Positions 31,542 to 44,500 of a stretch of DNA of 64,000 bases are shown here, in pieces (the first letter of the stretch is position 1; the number at the start of each line of letters is the position of its first letter). The stretch comes from Sarocladium kiliense. Its lineage: Eukaryota > Ascomycota > Sordariomycetes > Hypocreales > Sarocladiaceae. The DNA is taken from the NCBI GenBank assembly GCA_030734395.1, contig JAUZTG010000024.1, positions 186,001-250,000 of the forward strand, read 5' to 3'. Below the pieces are notes generated by a model. It was not told where the DNA came from. It was given only the letters and a program-made list of their open reading frames with translations, and made no database searches. The translations under genes were made by a program, and so were the position numbers.

Positions 31542-32641
31542 TGTGGTTGCAACGATCGAGTGAGTTTCGTTTGGACTTGGGTACTTTGGAGGAGAGAATG
31601 GCTGCAATGAAAGTCTCCTCGGATGCTTCAAGGTGATGCGAAGAAGTTTTTGAGGAAACAAAAGAACACAAAGGAGTGTCGACAACTGTTAGGCACCAGC
31701 ATGTGCGCTTATGCACAATCTACTACTGGTGTAATGCAGGCTTGCATCTTGGAGTCACCCCTGTCAGGCAGCCATGATCAGCACCAACGACTCAAATCCT
31801 CTTTGGTCGACTCAGCACGGCTATGATCTGGTTCGTGGCCGTGCCATACACGCAGCTACTTGTCGTACAGATGACTCGGGTTGCTCCGGCACAATGCCAC
31901 GAATCACCAATGCTTGCGTGAGTGCCAGAGCCCGACATGTCACAGAATCAAGACTGTCTCGATGTAAAGTGCGATGTAAAGTGAACGTTTTTGTACTCTA
32001 AACAGCTCCATCTTCGACAGTTCAAATTCGTCATCGTCACTGCTTCTCTCCTTCTTCCTGCTTCGCTCTCCCTCGCTCACATCAAAGCCCCTTTTTTGGT
32101 TCGTGGTCCTCTGACCTGACCCGTCCCTTTCGAAACCCAACCTCGCGCTCCCAATCAACCAGTCGAGAACCAGACTGTGTCCGCACTCTCGCCCTTTCCT
32201 CTCGTCCAAAACACACGCGCTAGCGCTGGCTTCGTTCCTTGCAGATCTCCATGCTTGAGACATGATCCTCATGATTCTTCTTGCCTTTTCATGCCAAATT
32301 CCGAAGCTGAACTTTTGATAGATGTGAAGCGCACAAAACAGGCCGGCAAGCGGAAACAAAAGGCGAAGAAATGAGGAGCGAGCATCGAATTCGCGAAAAC
32401 AACAAAGCTCAAGGGTCGCACTGAAGACACGAAAAGCTGAGTGGGGTGATTCATCGGGTTGTGATCTTTCGTTCATGTTGACTCATGATGGAGATGGCTG
32501 GTCAAAGGGGTTGGGTGGCTGCATCTCGCGACGAAGCCTCTATCCGGGACGCCGATGTGCCGGAAATGAAAACAAGAAAAAGAAGAGCGTCCTCCGACTT
32601 CCAATTATGTACACTCTCTAGTCGTCGAAGTGCAATCTTGC
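31542..32641. other. Intergenic region, one doubtful frame
   Basis: Spacer between the Nudix start and the eIF4B stop, both on the minus strand. A 178-codon ATG frame (31940-32476, minus) has no recognisable domain and is treated as unsupported. Confidence 0.5.
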
Positions 32642-34768
32642 TCAAGAGCGGACGGTACGGCCCTTCTTGGGCACAGTGACAGTAGTCCAACCATCCTCGT
32701 CTACGCTGGGCGTGGCAGGCTCCGTCTCCGTTGTGGGAGTTGCAGGCTGGCTGGGGGGTCCGTTGGCACGAGGACCACGGCCCTCACCACGGCCCTCACC
32801 ACGGCCTTCACCGCGGGGGCCATCGCGGCCGCCGCGACCAGGGCCACCACCACGGCCACCACGGGGCCCGGCACCTCCACGACCACCGCGACCACCCTCG
32901 AAAGAGGCGGATCTCCAGTTTCCAGCCTCAGTAGCGCGAGACTTGGGCGCCTCCCTAGGCTCACGGGTACGGGTGGGCAGCTTCTGTTCTCTTGAATCTC
33001 CGTTTTGCGCCTCAGCAGGGGCAGAAGCGGCATCCTTTGTCTCCTCGTCCTGCTTGCCCTCCTCGCTGGCAGGTACCTCAGCAGTCTTCTCTGCCTCGGG
33101 TTCAGCCTCTTCCTCTGCGACCTTGGCTGCGGCAGCCTCCTTAGCGAGCCGACGTTCCTCCTTGGCCTTATCTTCAGCCTCCTTCTTCTCGCGCAAGGCC
33201 TGCTGGCGCTTCTCTTCGACCTCCTTCTCGCGGGTGCGGGTATCAATTGGGCGAGCAGCGCCGAAGGGGCTCGCCTTAGAGTCGGAGGCAGACGGAGATG
33301 CAAGATCGGTAGCCTCAGACACAGTCCGCTTCGCCAAATTCAGCTTGGGTCGGCCACCCGAGGCGGGAGCGGCATTCGACAGCGCAGGTGAGGCAGGAGC
33401 ACTGGCCTCGCCCGAGGGAGAAGGGGTCTCCGCAGCGGCATCGGGACGCATGCGCTCACGCCACTTCATATCCTGATCCGCAGCGGTGGCGGTACGCTCA
33501 GGGCGCTCAGGACGCTCGGGGCGCTCGGGGCGCTCGGTGAACTCACGACGAGGGCGTGCGCCGTCTTCCTGAGATCGGCCTTCGCCCCAGCTAGCGGCAG
33601 CGCGCCCGCCTCGGTAAGACTCGCTGCGCTCACCCATGCCCTCGGCGGCAGGTCGAGGGCGGCTGCTGTTACGGAAGCCGCCGCTGGCAGGCTCCTGGGG
33701 AAGAGGAGCAAGAGGACCACGGCGCTCGCCCCAGTTCAAGTCGCGAGGGGGGCGCGACTCAGCTTCAGGGTCGCGGGGACGTCGCTCCCCAAAGTCGGAT
33801 GGCTGACGGCCACCACGCATGGAACCAGGTGCATCAGCCAAGGGACCCTTGCGGGTCCAGTCCATGTCACGACCATCCTGACGGACGCCTTCTCCGCTAC
33901 GTGCTGAGCAAATAAGTTAGCTTGTATTCGACCTCGAGTATGTGGAAGACGAATCGGAGACGTACGGGGATCAGCAATCTTGATCTTGATCATACGGCTC
34001 TGGAAGGACTGTCCATCCAGCTCCAGGGCCTTCCTGAGGCCATCGGCAGTAGCGAATTCGACGTAGCCGAAACCCTTGGGGCGCATCATTTCGCGGTCCT
34101 CAATGATTCGGACGCTGGCCACCTCGCAGCCTTCGAAAAACTCGGTAACGGTTTCGTTGGTGGCATCGTAAGAGAGGTTGCCGAGATGAGCAGTATAAGG
34201 AGGCTTGTCGGGGAACCTCTGTGGAACGGTCTCGCGGACAGAATAGCCTAGGCAGAGTGAGCAAGAACCCTCAGGTTTTCGATGGCGTATATTTCTTACC
34301 TCGATCTTGATAAGAGGAGTAGCCACCACCCATACGAGAACGGTCACTAGCAGGGAGAGCCTGTGTGCCTATAATATGATGAGTAAGGAGTCCCGGATGT
34401 CGCGAACTGGGCTTACTGGGCTTGTCTTACCAATGACTATTTGAGGGGTTAGCAAAGAAATATGGAATATTGGCAAGTGTGCGGGAAGACTCACCAGAAG
34501 TTTCCTCTACTTCATCGGCCCAAGAACCTCCACCAAAACCTGAATGCGTGTCAGCTTGGTTTGCTCGATACTCCAGTGGCGGATGTGTCGTTGCGATTCG
34601 AAGGGAAGGCAGTGATTGCGATGATGGATTTGGACGTACCAGAGTCAGCCATGAAGTCCCCCAGGGACATCTTCTGCTGCTCCTTCTTTTTGGGCGCTAG
34701 AAATGAGACAAGGGTTAGTCATTGGAAGGCAAAGCGCTTGTATCACGGAGGAAGAGCGACGAACCCAT
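32642..34768 (-). CDS. TIF3: Translation initiation factor eIF4B (RRM protein)
   Basis: Predicted 574-aa RNA-binding factor that stimulates eIF4A helicase during mRNA scanning. Seven exons by splice signals and frame: 34765-34768, 34640-34696, 34495-34539, 34431-34436, 34300-34368, 33966-34247, 32642-33903. The N-terminus (MAPKKKEQQKMSLGDFMAD, then GGGSWADEVEE) is the eIF4B signature. The RRM has RNP2-like AHLGNLSY and RNP1-like KGFGYVEF. Next come Arg/Gly/Asp-rich repeats with DMDWTRKGP, DLNWGERRGP and DMKWRERMRP units, a long charged helix (KEVEEKRQQALREKKEAEDK) and an RGG/RGEG-rich tail ending EDGWTTVTVPKKG. The first exon carries only four coding bases and the fourth is a 6-nt microexon. 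Skipping the microexon also keeps the frame. Confidence 0.9.
32775..32810. repeat. 12-nt tandem repeat x3 in eIF4B (RGEG units)
   Basis: Three units of CCACGGCCCTCA (the last with one change), encoding the repeated RGEG stretch of the C-terminal RGG-like region. Confidence 0.85.
33495..33539. repeat. 9-nt tandem repeat x5 in eIF4B (ERP units)
   Basis: Five units of CGCTCGGGG with minor changes, encoding repeated Glu-Arg-Pro triplets. Such a repeat could vary in copy number between strains. Confidence 0.85.
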
Positions 34769-35657
34769 GATTGCGACGGTGAGCGGCCACGCGCAACGAC
34801 TCGTCGATCGAAGCGCGTAGGAGAAAAAAGTGGGAGAGCCGACACTGACGGCTCTGCCTCGATCGAATAGAAAGAAGTCGAAGACGACAACGAGGATAGT
34901 AGCAACGAGATATAAAGCAGCTGAAGCCCCGACGTAGATGGTGTTCTGGGGGCAGTTGTTTGGGGAGTGGTGACGGGGAGAAGTCGCTCGTCCAGCCGGG
35001 GTGGAAAAAAAGGACGATGCAGCTCACTGGTGGTTGACCACAGGGTGGTGGTCCTGGTGGTGGTTGCCGCAATTTTCATCGACAAGGCAGAGTGAGCGAA
35101 GTGGGCGACGCTAGCAGCGAAAAGAGTTTAGCCCAGACGAGGGGAACTGCTCAAGGCTTGTACCATTTCAGTGGGGTTTAATTGTTTTGACTGCCCTGGA
35201 GGTTAACACCTGACCCTATGCCAGGAAATCTAGCGGCGTCGTTGAGCTACGGTGCGGCTCTGGCTTAGAGGGGCAAGCGGGACGAGCCTGCTGGGAGATC
35301 GCTGAAGGGTGCAAGTACCTTGAACTGGACCCTGTAACACGTGGGCCGTGATTGGCTGGGCACGGGATGCCCCGGAACGTCGCCTGGCCCAGCGCACGAG
35401 CCACTGTCGTCGAGTTCGGTAGCGCTAGGACGCGGTAGACGTCAAGAAACTCTGACCAGCCTCGAACGTATGCAGGCCCTGGTCTTTACTTTATCCACCT
35501 ATAAAGCCGACCTGTGCGACTTCATCGATTGGACTTTTGCCTTCGCGTCAGAGAAGCATGGTCAGCTTCAGGGATTCTTAATCACAGCCAACACAGGCCT
35601 GCCTCCTGACGTGACTGTTGTCGTGCAATCTCCTCGCATTCCTCTCCTATCTCAACC
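34769..35657. other. Divergent promoter of eIF4B and Tim17-like genes
   Basis: Spacer between divergent start codons. The open frames in it are short and unrecognised. The frame starting near 35341 runs into the Tim17-like gene in the wrong phase. Confidence 0.55.
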
Positions 35658-36441
35658 ATGGGTGAGGGCTCCCATACGCCTACACAAGCGCGGGTCGCTC
35701 CGGCCAGGAGGCAAGGGATGCTGCCTGCCGAGTTCGTGGATATCATGGTGCCGCCTCTTAAGGTTGGTGCCTGGTCTGGTACGTGACGAATCATGTCCTG
35801 TAACTGCTCGTGGACTTACCATAGTTCAGGAGGCTTCGGTGCATTCACTGGCGTTGCCTTTGGGATTGGCCAGGACGTTAGTCTTGCTCAAGCCGGGTTC
35901 ATGAATGGGATGCACTGGTTTACGTTGGGAACAACCTATTGGTGTGAGTAGCCTCTACCGCTCAGTCATCTATATAGTATTGAGCTAAAGAACGGTGAAA
36001 GTCACGAGATCTACTCTCCTCCGTATGCGAGGTCCAGGGCATACACATACGCCAACCGAGAAAACTGTGGCAAGCACATTTGCTGGTGCAACAGCTGGAG
36101 CGCTGACTGGATTGTTACGTTAGTCTGCCATTCACCGACACATATTGCCAGGCTCAACCACTAACCTTGATGCAGGCGGTCCAAGCAAGATCATGCCTTC
36201 CGCGTTGATGTGGGCAGCTACAATGACAGGTGGCCAAGTTGTGGTCAACTACTGGTCGTCACATCCGTCAAGGCAGGATGGTGAGGACGGCAGCTGGTTG
36301 AGGTCAAAATGGAGCCCCTTGAAGAAGCTAACGGACAGGGAGTATATTGAGATGATGGAGGAGAAGATGCTTAAACTGGATGTGGAGATCGCTCTCATTG
36401 ACGACCGGATCGCCGAACTCAGACTGGCGGCCGCAAAGTGA
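35658..36441 (+). CDS. Tim17/Tim22/Tim23-family-like mitochondrial membrane protein
   Basis: Predicted 205-aa protein. Four exons: 35658-35778, 35830-35943, 36002-36118, 36176-36441. Glycine-rich hydrophobic segments are visible: GGFGAFTGVAFGI, FMNGMHWFTLGTTYW, TVASTFAGATAGALTGLL and IMPSALMWAATMTGGQ. These resemble the four-helix Tim17/22/23 fold shared by inner-membrane translocase subunits, complex I subunit NDUFA11 (fungal 21.3 kDa-type) and related proteins. The C-terminus is charged and helical (KLTDREYIEMMEEKMLKLD), possibly coiled coil. Which member it is cannot be decided by eye; an inner-membrane complex I accessory subunit is one candidate. Exon joins are supported by frame continuity and by a CTAAC branch site in the third intron. 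Confidence 0.7.
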
Positions 36442-38504
36442 ACCACAGGATGAGCTCCGCGCAGACAATACTGTGATCTGTCGAAGGCATGGTGAGGAAA
36501 ACTTCCCTCGATTGAGATGCCCAACAGGCTGTGTTACTGTACACTTGTCACGAGAACTATACGATGAGCCTCGAAAGCTTGTGTTTGGTGCCAGGCTTCG
36601 AGAAGCTGGATAGCATGATTCCAGTCATGTTGCGGTGAATCTTGTGGCTTCAGTAAGGATTCATTCACTGAAGAAAGAGATGACATGCTGTAACGATACT
36701 TGTGACAAGTTGGGGCATTCATGTACGATCAGCATCACAATTGATATATGCATTAGCGCTTTTGACTAGCAAACGGACCAGTGGTTCTCTCTCTTGACGG
36801 CACCCTGAGATATGACACCTCCCGTCCAGGTTGTGGACTGGGTATTCCTGGAGGGTGGCAGATCTTTTCTTGTATTCAATGGCCTGGCCAGACACAGCTC
36901 GCCTTGTCTGATAATCGATGAAGACTAAAAGTGGGATGAAGTTGTTTGAATAGGGCCGATGTGACGCCTGATCCTCTGAGGTTTGGTCGCGGTGTATGCG
37001 GTTGGTGATGAAGTCAGAAGAACGGTAACACGTCTGGAACCAGTGCTGCGTTTCCTGTGTTAAATGGAGAGGATCAAGCAAGAATAGCCAGTCCTGGTCA
37101 GTCCTGACTCTGAGGTGAGTGCCAATGACGGTGCTCAATGCTTCTTTGTTCCGGCGCTCGAGAAAGTCCCGTAATGGTGTGCTCTGGAACCCAGAGCACC
37201 AGTATCTGAGGGCACATATACGGGCATTTTAGGTCACATTGGCTGTTTCCTCGGAGGCCAGAGCTTCTGAGAGACGGTTAGAGAAGGGTTCACCAATCAC
37301 GATAAACAGTCCTTTGATTCATTATCACCGCCAGCATCCTTACAGCGCTGACTGAGTTGAAGGATGAAGGACAGGAGGTGGTAACCTGATGTGAAGCGGC
37401 TTATTCAGCGGGACTCGGATCGGAGTGCCCTGACCAGCCTATAGCTCACCCCAATTAAGGTTGTATTCGGTGACCTGGACCATTATTACAATGTCTTGTT
37501 ATAGTCGGCAGGGTCTCGATCAGATTTGGAGCTTTGTTACGCTCCCAGTCTGTCGCGTTGCATTCCTCCGCGTGAGACTGTTTGGTCATCAACTCGTCAG
37601 TATTATTCCATGTCTATCACTGTACAGTAATTATGCACACACCCGGAGCAATCTCTCCACTTTACCACACTGTACGTCCCACATACATCAATCAGCCTGC
37701 CTCATGGTTCTCCTCCACACGCACCAACCAACGCTGGCCCTAGCCCAGAAGTGCAGCTCGTACGGGTCCTCGACTGAGGGCAGGTCGATTGTTGGGCCAC
37801 CAAAACCAGCCTTGCTATGGATCACCACCACTAAATCACCGCTATCGTTCTCTGCCCACCTTACCCGTCCCGGGCCATCATCAACCGTCTAACCGTTGTT
37901 GTCTGTAATTAACCAGCTGTAGCGTTTGCTTCGAAGGAGCCAGCGGAAGACTACGCTGCCGCAGCTTCCGACGAGGCTGTCCATAATTAAGTCGCATCGC
38001 CAGTCCAGCGCGATTACTACACCTTAATCTCGTGCTCGCGTATCTGGTAACAGTAAGATATTCGCAATTGCGTGTCGTTGCTTATCTCTCATTCTCGGCT
38101 GTGCTTCCTTGGTTTCCTATCACGTCACAATTCGCTGGGGTTTGGCGGGCGTCGATCCCTGCTCCCTCTCTTCGCGACACACTGTTTCCCCCTCGACACA
38201 CGGACCAGGACAAAGACAAAGGCAAGACGCGATCTAGCTTCAACGGCAGTCTCTACAGTCGACCGACCATTCCTGGTGATCGCATAGCAAACACAAAGAG
38301 CTTCCCCAACAGTTTGCAACTCCGATTGTTCGACGTCCCCGACATTTCTCGCGAGAACAACACCCGACGCAATGAAGCTCCAAGCATGATAATAGCGCTT
38401 CCTGCATTATGTACGTTGGCAGATTGATCCGGCTCGCATGACCAACAGCTAAAGAATAACTCCTCACAGCCTGGTAGCCGGCTTTGGCCCGCTGGAGCTT
38501 GGAG
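36442..38504. other. Intergenic region with a perfect hairpin; Fmp27 leader
   Basis: No gene supported. A perfect 9-bp inverted repeat lies at 37179-37199. The last few hundred bases are the Fmp27 leader, with a possible 5' UTR intron at 38411-38469 (GTACGT...CACAG). Confidence 0.5.
37179..37199. repeat. Perfect inverted repeat, 9-bp stem, 3-nt loop
   Basis: GTGCTCTGG, then AAC, then CCAGAGCAC: a compact hairpin in a non-coding stretch, not next to a gene end. Confidence 0.7.
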
Positions 38505-41500
38505 ATGGCGCTCCTCAATCCCACGTTCGTCTTCGGCGTCGTCGTCCTCCTCTACCTATCCTCTTTCGTCCTCTTCGCAGTCCTCCGGATTATCACCGGC
38601 ATAAGCATTCAAAGAATCGGCTACTTCTCTCTGCGTCGACTTGCATACACCCCTCGCGATGGCTGCCGCGTCGAGATTCGTGGCCTTGGGTTCAACGTCC
38701 ATCGTCCGACTTTTGCACAGCCCACCTGGATCAGCTTGGTCCTACACGAGCTGGTTGTCACGATTGATGTTCGAGAGCTTGAGGGCAACAAAGCAAACGC
38801 TGAGACAGAGGGCGAGGGCGAGGATGACGCGAATGGCGAACACAAAGACGAAGCAACACCTTTGCGCCGCGCACGAACCAAACGACAGCACCAAGCAGTT
38901 CCCCGAAGCGAGCTGTGGAAGCACCTTACGAAGGTCAAGGAAAAGCTTAAGCGACTTCACAGCAAGGTAAACTACATCAGGATGATTGATGTGGTAGCGA
39001 CAAACTCAGCAGTCAATATAGTCGACGTCGGTAATATCCAGGTTGGCAGCTTCACCTTGGCTGTTGACACACGGCGCAAAACGGTCGACCGAACACGCTT
39101 CTTTTCTCGCCGCTCCGATTCGAAGAAGAACCAGAGACAGGCGGAGTGGATATTGACTTTGCGCAGTGTGCTCTTTACGGCTGAGGGCAAGGAGTCATTG
39201 GAAGTGTTGGACCATCTTATGTTGAACATCCACGGCTATCTCTATGCTTCCCGCGAAGGGCTTCGAGATGCGGCCCTGTCTCTCAAACTTGGACGACTAC
39301 ACGTTCCTTACGATGACATTGACTTATGCCGGTCACTCTACAAGAGATGCAAACGGAGTCCTCGAAGTATGGCGCCTGATGAGGGCTTGGATGTCTTCCT
39401 CGGTGAGGTGGTGCAGGAAGTAAGCGAACCTGGTACAACCAACGAAGATCTCATGCAGACCGTATCGGATTCAAAGGAGTTCTTCAGTTCGATCTTGCGC
39501 GGCATCAAGGAGGTCCAGTTCGCAGTCGGATTTGTCGGCATCACGAAAAAGATCGATGCCATCCGTCCTGCCTCTAATCCACTTCTTCTCAACGCCGCCA
39601 TGAAGGAGGTTGGCATCGATCTGCACCGTCTCGATCCAAAGTCACCATCGCATCGCATGTATTTTCCCTCTAAAGACATTGCGCACGAAGCACTCGCTGC
39701 TGCTTTGTCCATATCTATTGGGCTAGATGATGGTGATGGAAAGCCGGAGCGTCTGGTGTACATTCCGATGGCCACCACCACTGTACGGACTACGTTACCG
39801 TCAAAGACCGTCGAATTCGCACAGGAGGGGAATGTGCAAGAGAAAAATGCCAACATCATGTTCGCCAATGCAGTTGTTACATCTCCATCTGTTGATATCG
39901 ATCCTCGGCACCTACCTCTCCTGATTGCGCTGCTGCAACCGAAACCCAGCATTCCCAAGGCGCCACAGCAAGGGCGTCACAAACTCATTTCACGACTTCT
40001 CCCCAAAGCCAATATCAAATTCTCCATGCACGAGCCCGTCCTTCGCATCAAACTGAGGCCCCTCGTGAAAACAGAAGACCCCGACGACTTCGACCTCATC
40101 ATCTCCTCCATCTCATCGATATCCATGGATATGGAATCATCACATTCAATTGTCGAAGATCTTCACTACTCACTCGACGGTGCCTTGCGTTTACAGTCTC
40201 ATGATCTGTACTACCAAACGAACACCGGCGAGCGCTTCAACCTCATCACCACCGAGTCATTCGACATGAAGATCCATCTTGGCGCAAGACCCGATGTATC
40301 GGTCGAGCTGACTGGCAGCATCCAATCATTCTCTGTCAGTATGGTACGGCCTGAGATTACGGACGGTCTGCGACAGATTGTTCGTGAGCTACGCATTGAT
40401 GTGGAACCTGAAAAGAAACTGCATGCCCGGCCCGCGAAGCATCAAAACTTCCTTCGGTCCATGCCAGACTGGCTTACGCGCTACCAGATCGAGGCGACAG
40501 ATTTCAATGTTGAGATTGCAGGTGTTGATGACGATATATCAGACGAGACGCGCGGTGTGTCCCTGCACCTGGATGCTTTCTCCGCTGAGTATCAAGCACA
40601 GAAACTAGATGGCTTGCCGCGGCGTATAGTCAGAAGACGTACACACAGCAGGTCCATGACACAGTCCGATTCTGACGTGACACCTTCTCCTCAATCACCC
40701 AGACCCAGGAGAAAGGCTCAAAACCATGGAGATGGGCGGAGGCTATCTCTACATGCGCGAGGATTCGAAGCGCAGATTATGGAAACCTCGGAGAAGCTTG
40801 AGGTTGAACCATTCCTCGCAATGCCCCGCTTCGACCTGGCCTTTTCCGTCAGCAGCGACAATCACGGCCCCTTGTTTCATATACATGCTTCCATTCGTTC
40901 CATCCTGGCGCAATACTCACTGTATCGTCATTATTCCGTTGGCGTGGCTACCATGACGGTCCGCAAAGCCTTCATGCGAACTGGGAAGGATGTTCCGAGG
41001 GCGAGACAACAGGGCACGGCTTCCAGTGCCGACCGCTTGGCGCCGCCTACCCCAGGCCTGTATTCTGATGTCGAAGGATTGTCGACTGTCACCCCCGAGC
41101 TCGTCACGGTAGATGTCAAGACGTCCATGGTCCAGATCAAGGCTGATTTACCACATGAGCCCGCGATGATGCTTCATATCTATGGGCTGGAGCTTGGTCG
41201 CTTGCGATGGTCCACGCCCTACCTCTCTACAAAACTCGTCCGCATATATTCGGAGCCTCCGCGAATGCGTCACGTCTGGGCCAGGATGGTTGGCATCAAG
41301 GGTGGCCGCATTGACCTCCGAGAGTCGAAGCGCAAGACTGCGACTGGGAAAGTTGTTGAAGAGAAACTCATTGATGTGACCTCAGAGGCCCTGAGAATTG
41401 CAGTGCCTCACGAGGTCACTGTCAATCGTATCACTGACAACTTTGTCAATGTCTTTAAATCAGTGCAGCAGCTTCACCACCGCTTTAAGACTGGCACCAA

Positions 41501-44500
41501 TGAGTATATCTTGGAGAAGAAGCCTGAGGGTGCCAAACATGTGCCCAAGGTTTCAATCCGAGCAAGGAACTTCTTGTTCGAGATGGAAGATGGCGCTTTT
41601 GAATGGAAACTCGGTATGATCTACCGGACGGGGCGCATCGAGCAGATGCAAAGGATAGCGCGTGACGAAGCGTTCCAGGTCAAGCTCAAAAAGGTCCGTG
41701 AGGAAGAATCGAGAAAAGGGAGTAAGACTCGATCTCGATCTGCTCATCACCGAGGCCGTCCTGAAGGTTCCAGTAGTTCATGGTTCCGGAGTCGCAGTGT
41801 CGACGCTTTACAACAGAGCGAAGGCACAGGTGGACTTCCTAATAGAAGGATGCCGCGTTATGATCCTGAAGGAGAGAGCCGTGGGATTAACGGCCAGGCT
41901 AAGGTCTCAGAGGAGGAAGCCCGTCACCAACTGGATGTTTTCAATGCTCAAAGCTGGAAGCGTCGTATTGATCGATCCTACGAAGTGTCGCAAGAGGGCA
42001 TGGCCGAGGTGCGGAGGAAATTCTGGGGACCGGACGACATCCCAGACGACGTCGAAGAGACGGAGAACATTCTGTCTGTTCCACAACGGCCAGCGCTCAT
42101 GGCGGCGAACATCTCTGGCCTTCATCTCGTCGTCGATAAACCGACCTTTGCGTTGTCTGCACTTCCCGACTTCCTCCACAAAATCGGCAAGGGTATGCCT
42201 CGCGACATGCTCTACGGCCTTCTCGTTCCAATGCACATTGCTATCGAGATGGATGAGGCAAAATTCACTCTCCGTGACTATCCACTGCCAATCCTTCATA
42301 TACCTAGTCTCAAACCCGGACAGTCTACAAGACAAGCAGCAGTGTCTCTCAAGACAAACTTCGTGTTGGCTGAGGAATATCGTGGTGTGGAATCGACACG
42401 GAAAGTCCGAGTCAACGTGGTTCCGCCGAAGAGCATGGATCCTCTATCATCGAATGAAGGCAGCTTCTCAATCGAGGTGCGACGTACCATCGGCCCCGTC
42501 AAATCATTCTCTGATGTGTACATGGATATCAACACCTCGCTTCCTACGCGTTTAACATGGGGACCTTGCTATCAGCCTGCCATTCAAGACATGATGATGG
42601 TTGTCGAATCTTTCACAAAGCCCCAGATTGATACCTCAGAGAGAGTGGGTTTCTGGGACAAGCTTCGGCTGAACTTCCATTCTCGTCTTCACATTGCATG
42701 GAAGGGCGACGGAGACCTACACCTTGGCCTTAAGGGCACGAGGGATCCGTACCAAGTTACTGGCAATGGAGCTGGTTTCCTCATGTGCTGGCGCAATGAT
42801 GTCCGTTGGAATATCAACTCCGAGGATGATCCAAAACGGTTCATGACAGTGGACAGTGGAGAATATGTCCTTGCGGTACCGGACTACAGTCATCAGGTAC
42901 GCGAGGCTGCAAAGCGATATCAGGAGAACGGCACCATTCTGCAAGAAGATGTCACCAAATCTGGTGCGATGTTCAAGAAGGTTGTGATGAAACTTTCAGG
43001 CAAGGTTCAGTGGATGGCCGGCATCATTTTCGAGCGGGCTATCGAAAACGGTCACCGAAGCTTCGAGTTCAAACCCCATTATGACGTCGTGCTCAAGAAT
43101 CCGCAATATGTCAAGTCAGATGGTGATCAACCGTACGATGCCATGCGAGGATTCAGGAGTCGCCATATCCACCTCTCTATTGCCGTCCGGGCTCCAGTTG
43201 ACAGGGACTGGATGGCCGAGACTACCGAGCCATCAAGGAGCTATAACACTGTTCACCTGACACCTCGCTTCTTTACTCACTTCTTCACCTGGTGGGGACT
43301 CTTCGGTCAGCCAATGTCCCTACCCATTCGCCAGGGTAATCTCTTCCCAGGTCGCGAGAAGAACAGCAAGAAGTTCGGACGACACCTTGCCACCGTCAAG
43401 TACAGTTTGCTTTTGGCGCCTTTGTTCCTAAGCCACATATACAAACACAAGGATGTTGAGGACTATTCTGAAAATGCTGTTTCAGCAACAGGTCTCAAAG
43501 TTCGTTTCGACAGTTTCATGCTCGACATTCATCAGCGACGAGAAGAGTTCAATACCCTCGGGCGCGGTAGGAACGCTCAAGGACGTACGAGCGGAATCAA
43601 GATTCACGCTGCACAGCTCGACCTTACTAGCGCCGACTTGCGAGCTGTGTCGGCGAGCATTAAGGGAACAACAACTGAAGCCATCAAAAAGGGAACAATT
43701 GCCACTCTCATCACAGACCAAGATGAGAAGCCCGACCTCTCCAGGTTCACGATCCCGGACAATGACTACAGCTGGATTGACATGGATGACTTTGTAGAAT
43801 TGGACTGGATTCTACCCACTGAGCCTCATCCAGACACCAAGATTATGCCCCTTGCTTTCGCTCCAAGATTGGGCTACATTCGTCAGACCGATATAGGCAA
43901 CACTATTGCAGGGGATCCAACGAGAACCAGCCCTTTCGGAAATGAAGACACGCACTTCTGCATCATGGCCCGCAAGGATGAGCCAAAGAGAATTCAAGCC
44001 GATCTGATCCAGGATCGCCTTAACCAGCTCGAAGTTCAGATGCAAACCCACGCCAGGAACGTCGGCGAGGCCGAGCTGAAAGTTATTAGGTGCGACTCCA
44101 AAGACGAGGAGATTGTTAGTGATTATGAGGCAATGCGCAAGCATAGCTATGTCCTCCGTGAGAAGAAGGCCTTCCTCGAAACGATGGTGGACCAGATCCG
44201 GCAGCAAATGCCTCCCAAGAGCCAACAAGCCACCACCCGAGCAGAGCAGGAGAAAATGGATGAGTCCATGGAGTCGATGGAATCGCACGGCGAGACCATC
44301 AATATCCCCGAAAAGACCGACTTTGACAGCGAGTTCACCAACAGATTTGTTGTGCACAACATGCAGCTCAAGTGGAACAATCAGCTCCGAAACATTGTCT
44401 TGCGTTACATCCATCAAAACAGTCAACGTCGAGGTTTCATCTACTACCTGTCCCGCCCAGCTGTCAAGTTTATACTAGACATTGTGGAGGAGCAGAACCG

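Noticed and set aside
31940..32476. 178-codon ATG-started frame on the minus strand
   Set aside because: No domain, no splice or promoter support; a frame of this size can arise by chance in an 1.1-kb spacer.
36719..37138. 139-codon minus-strand frame
   Set aside because: It lacks any ATG start and has no recognisable similarity.
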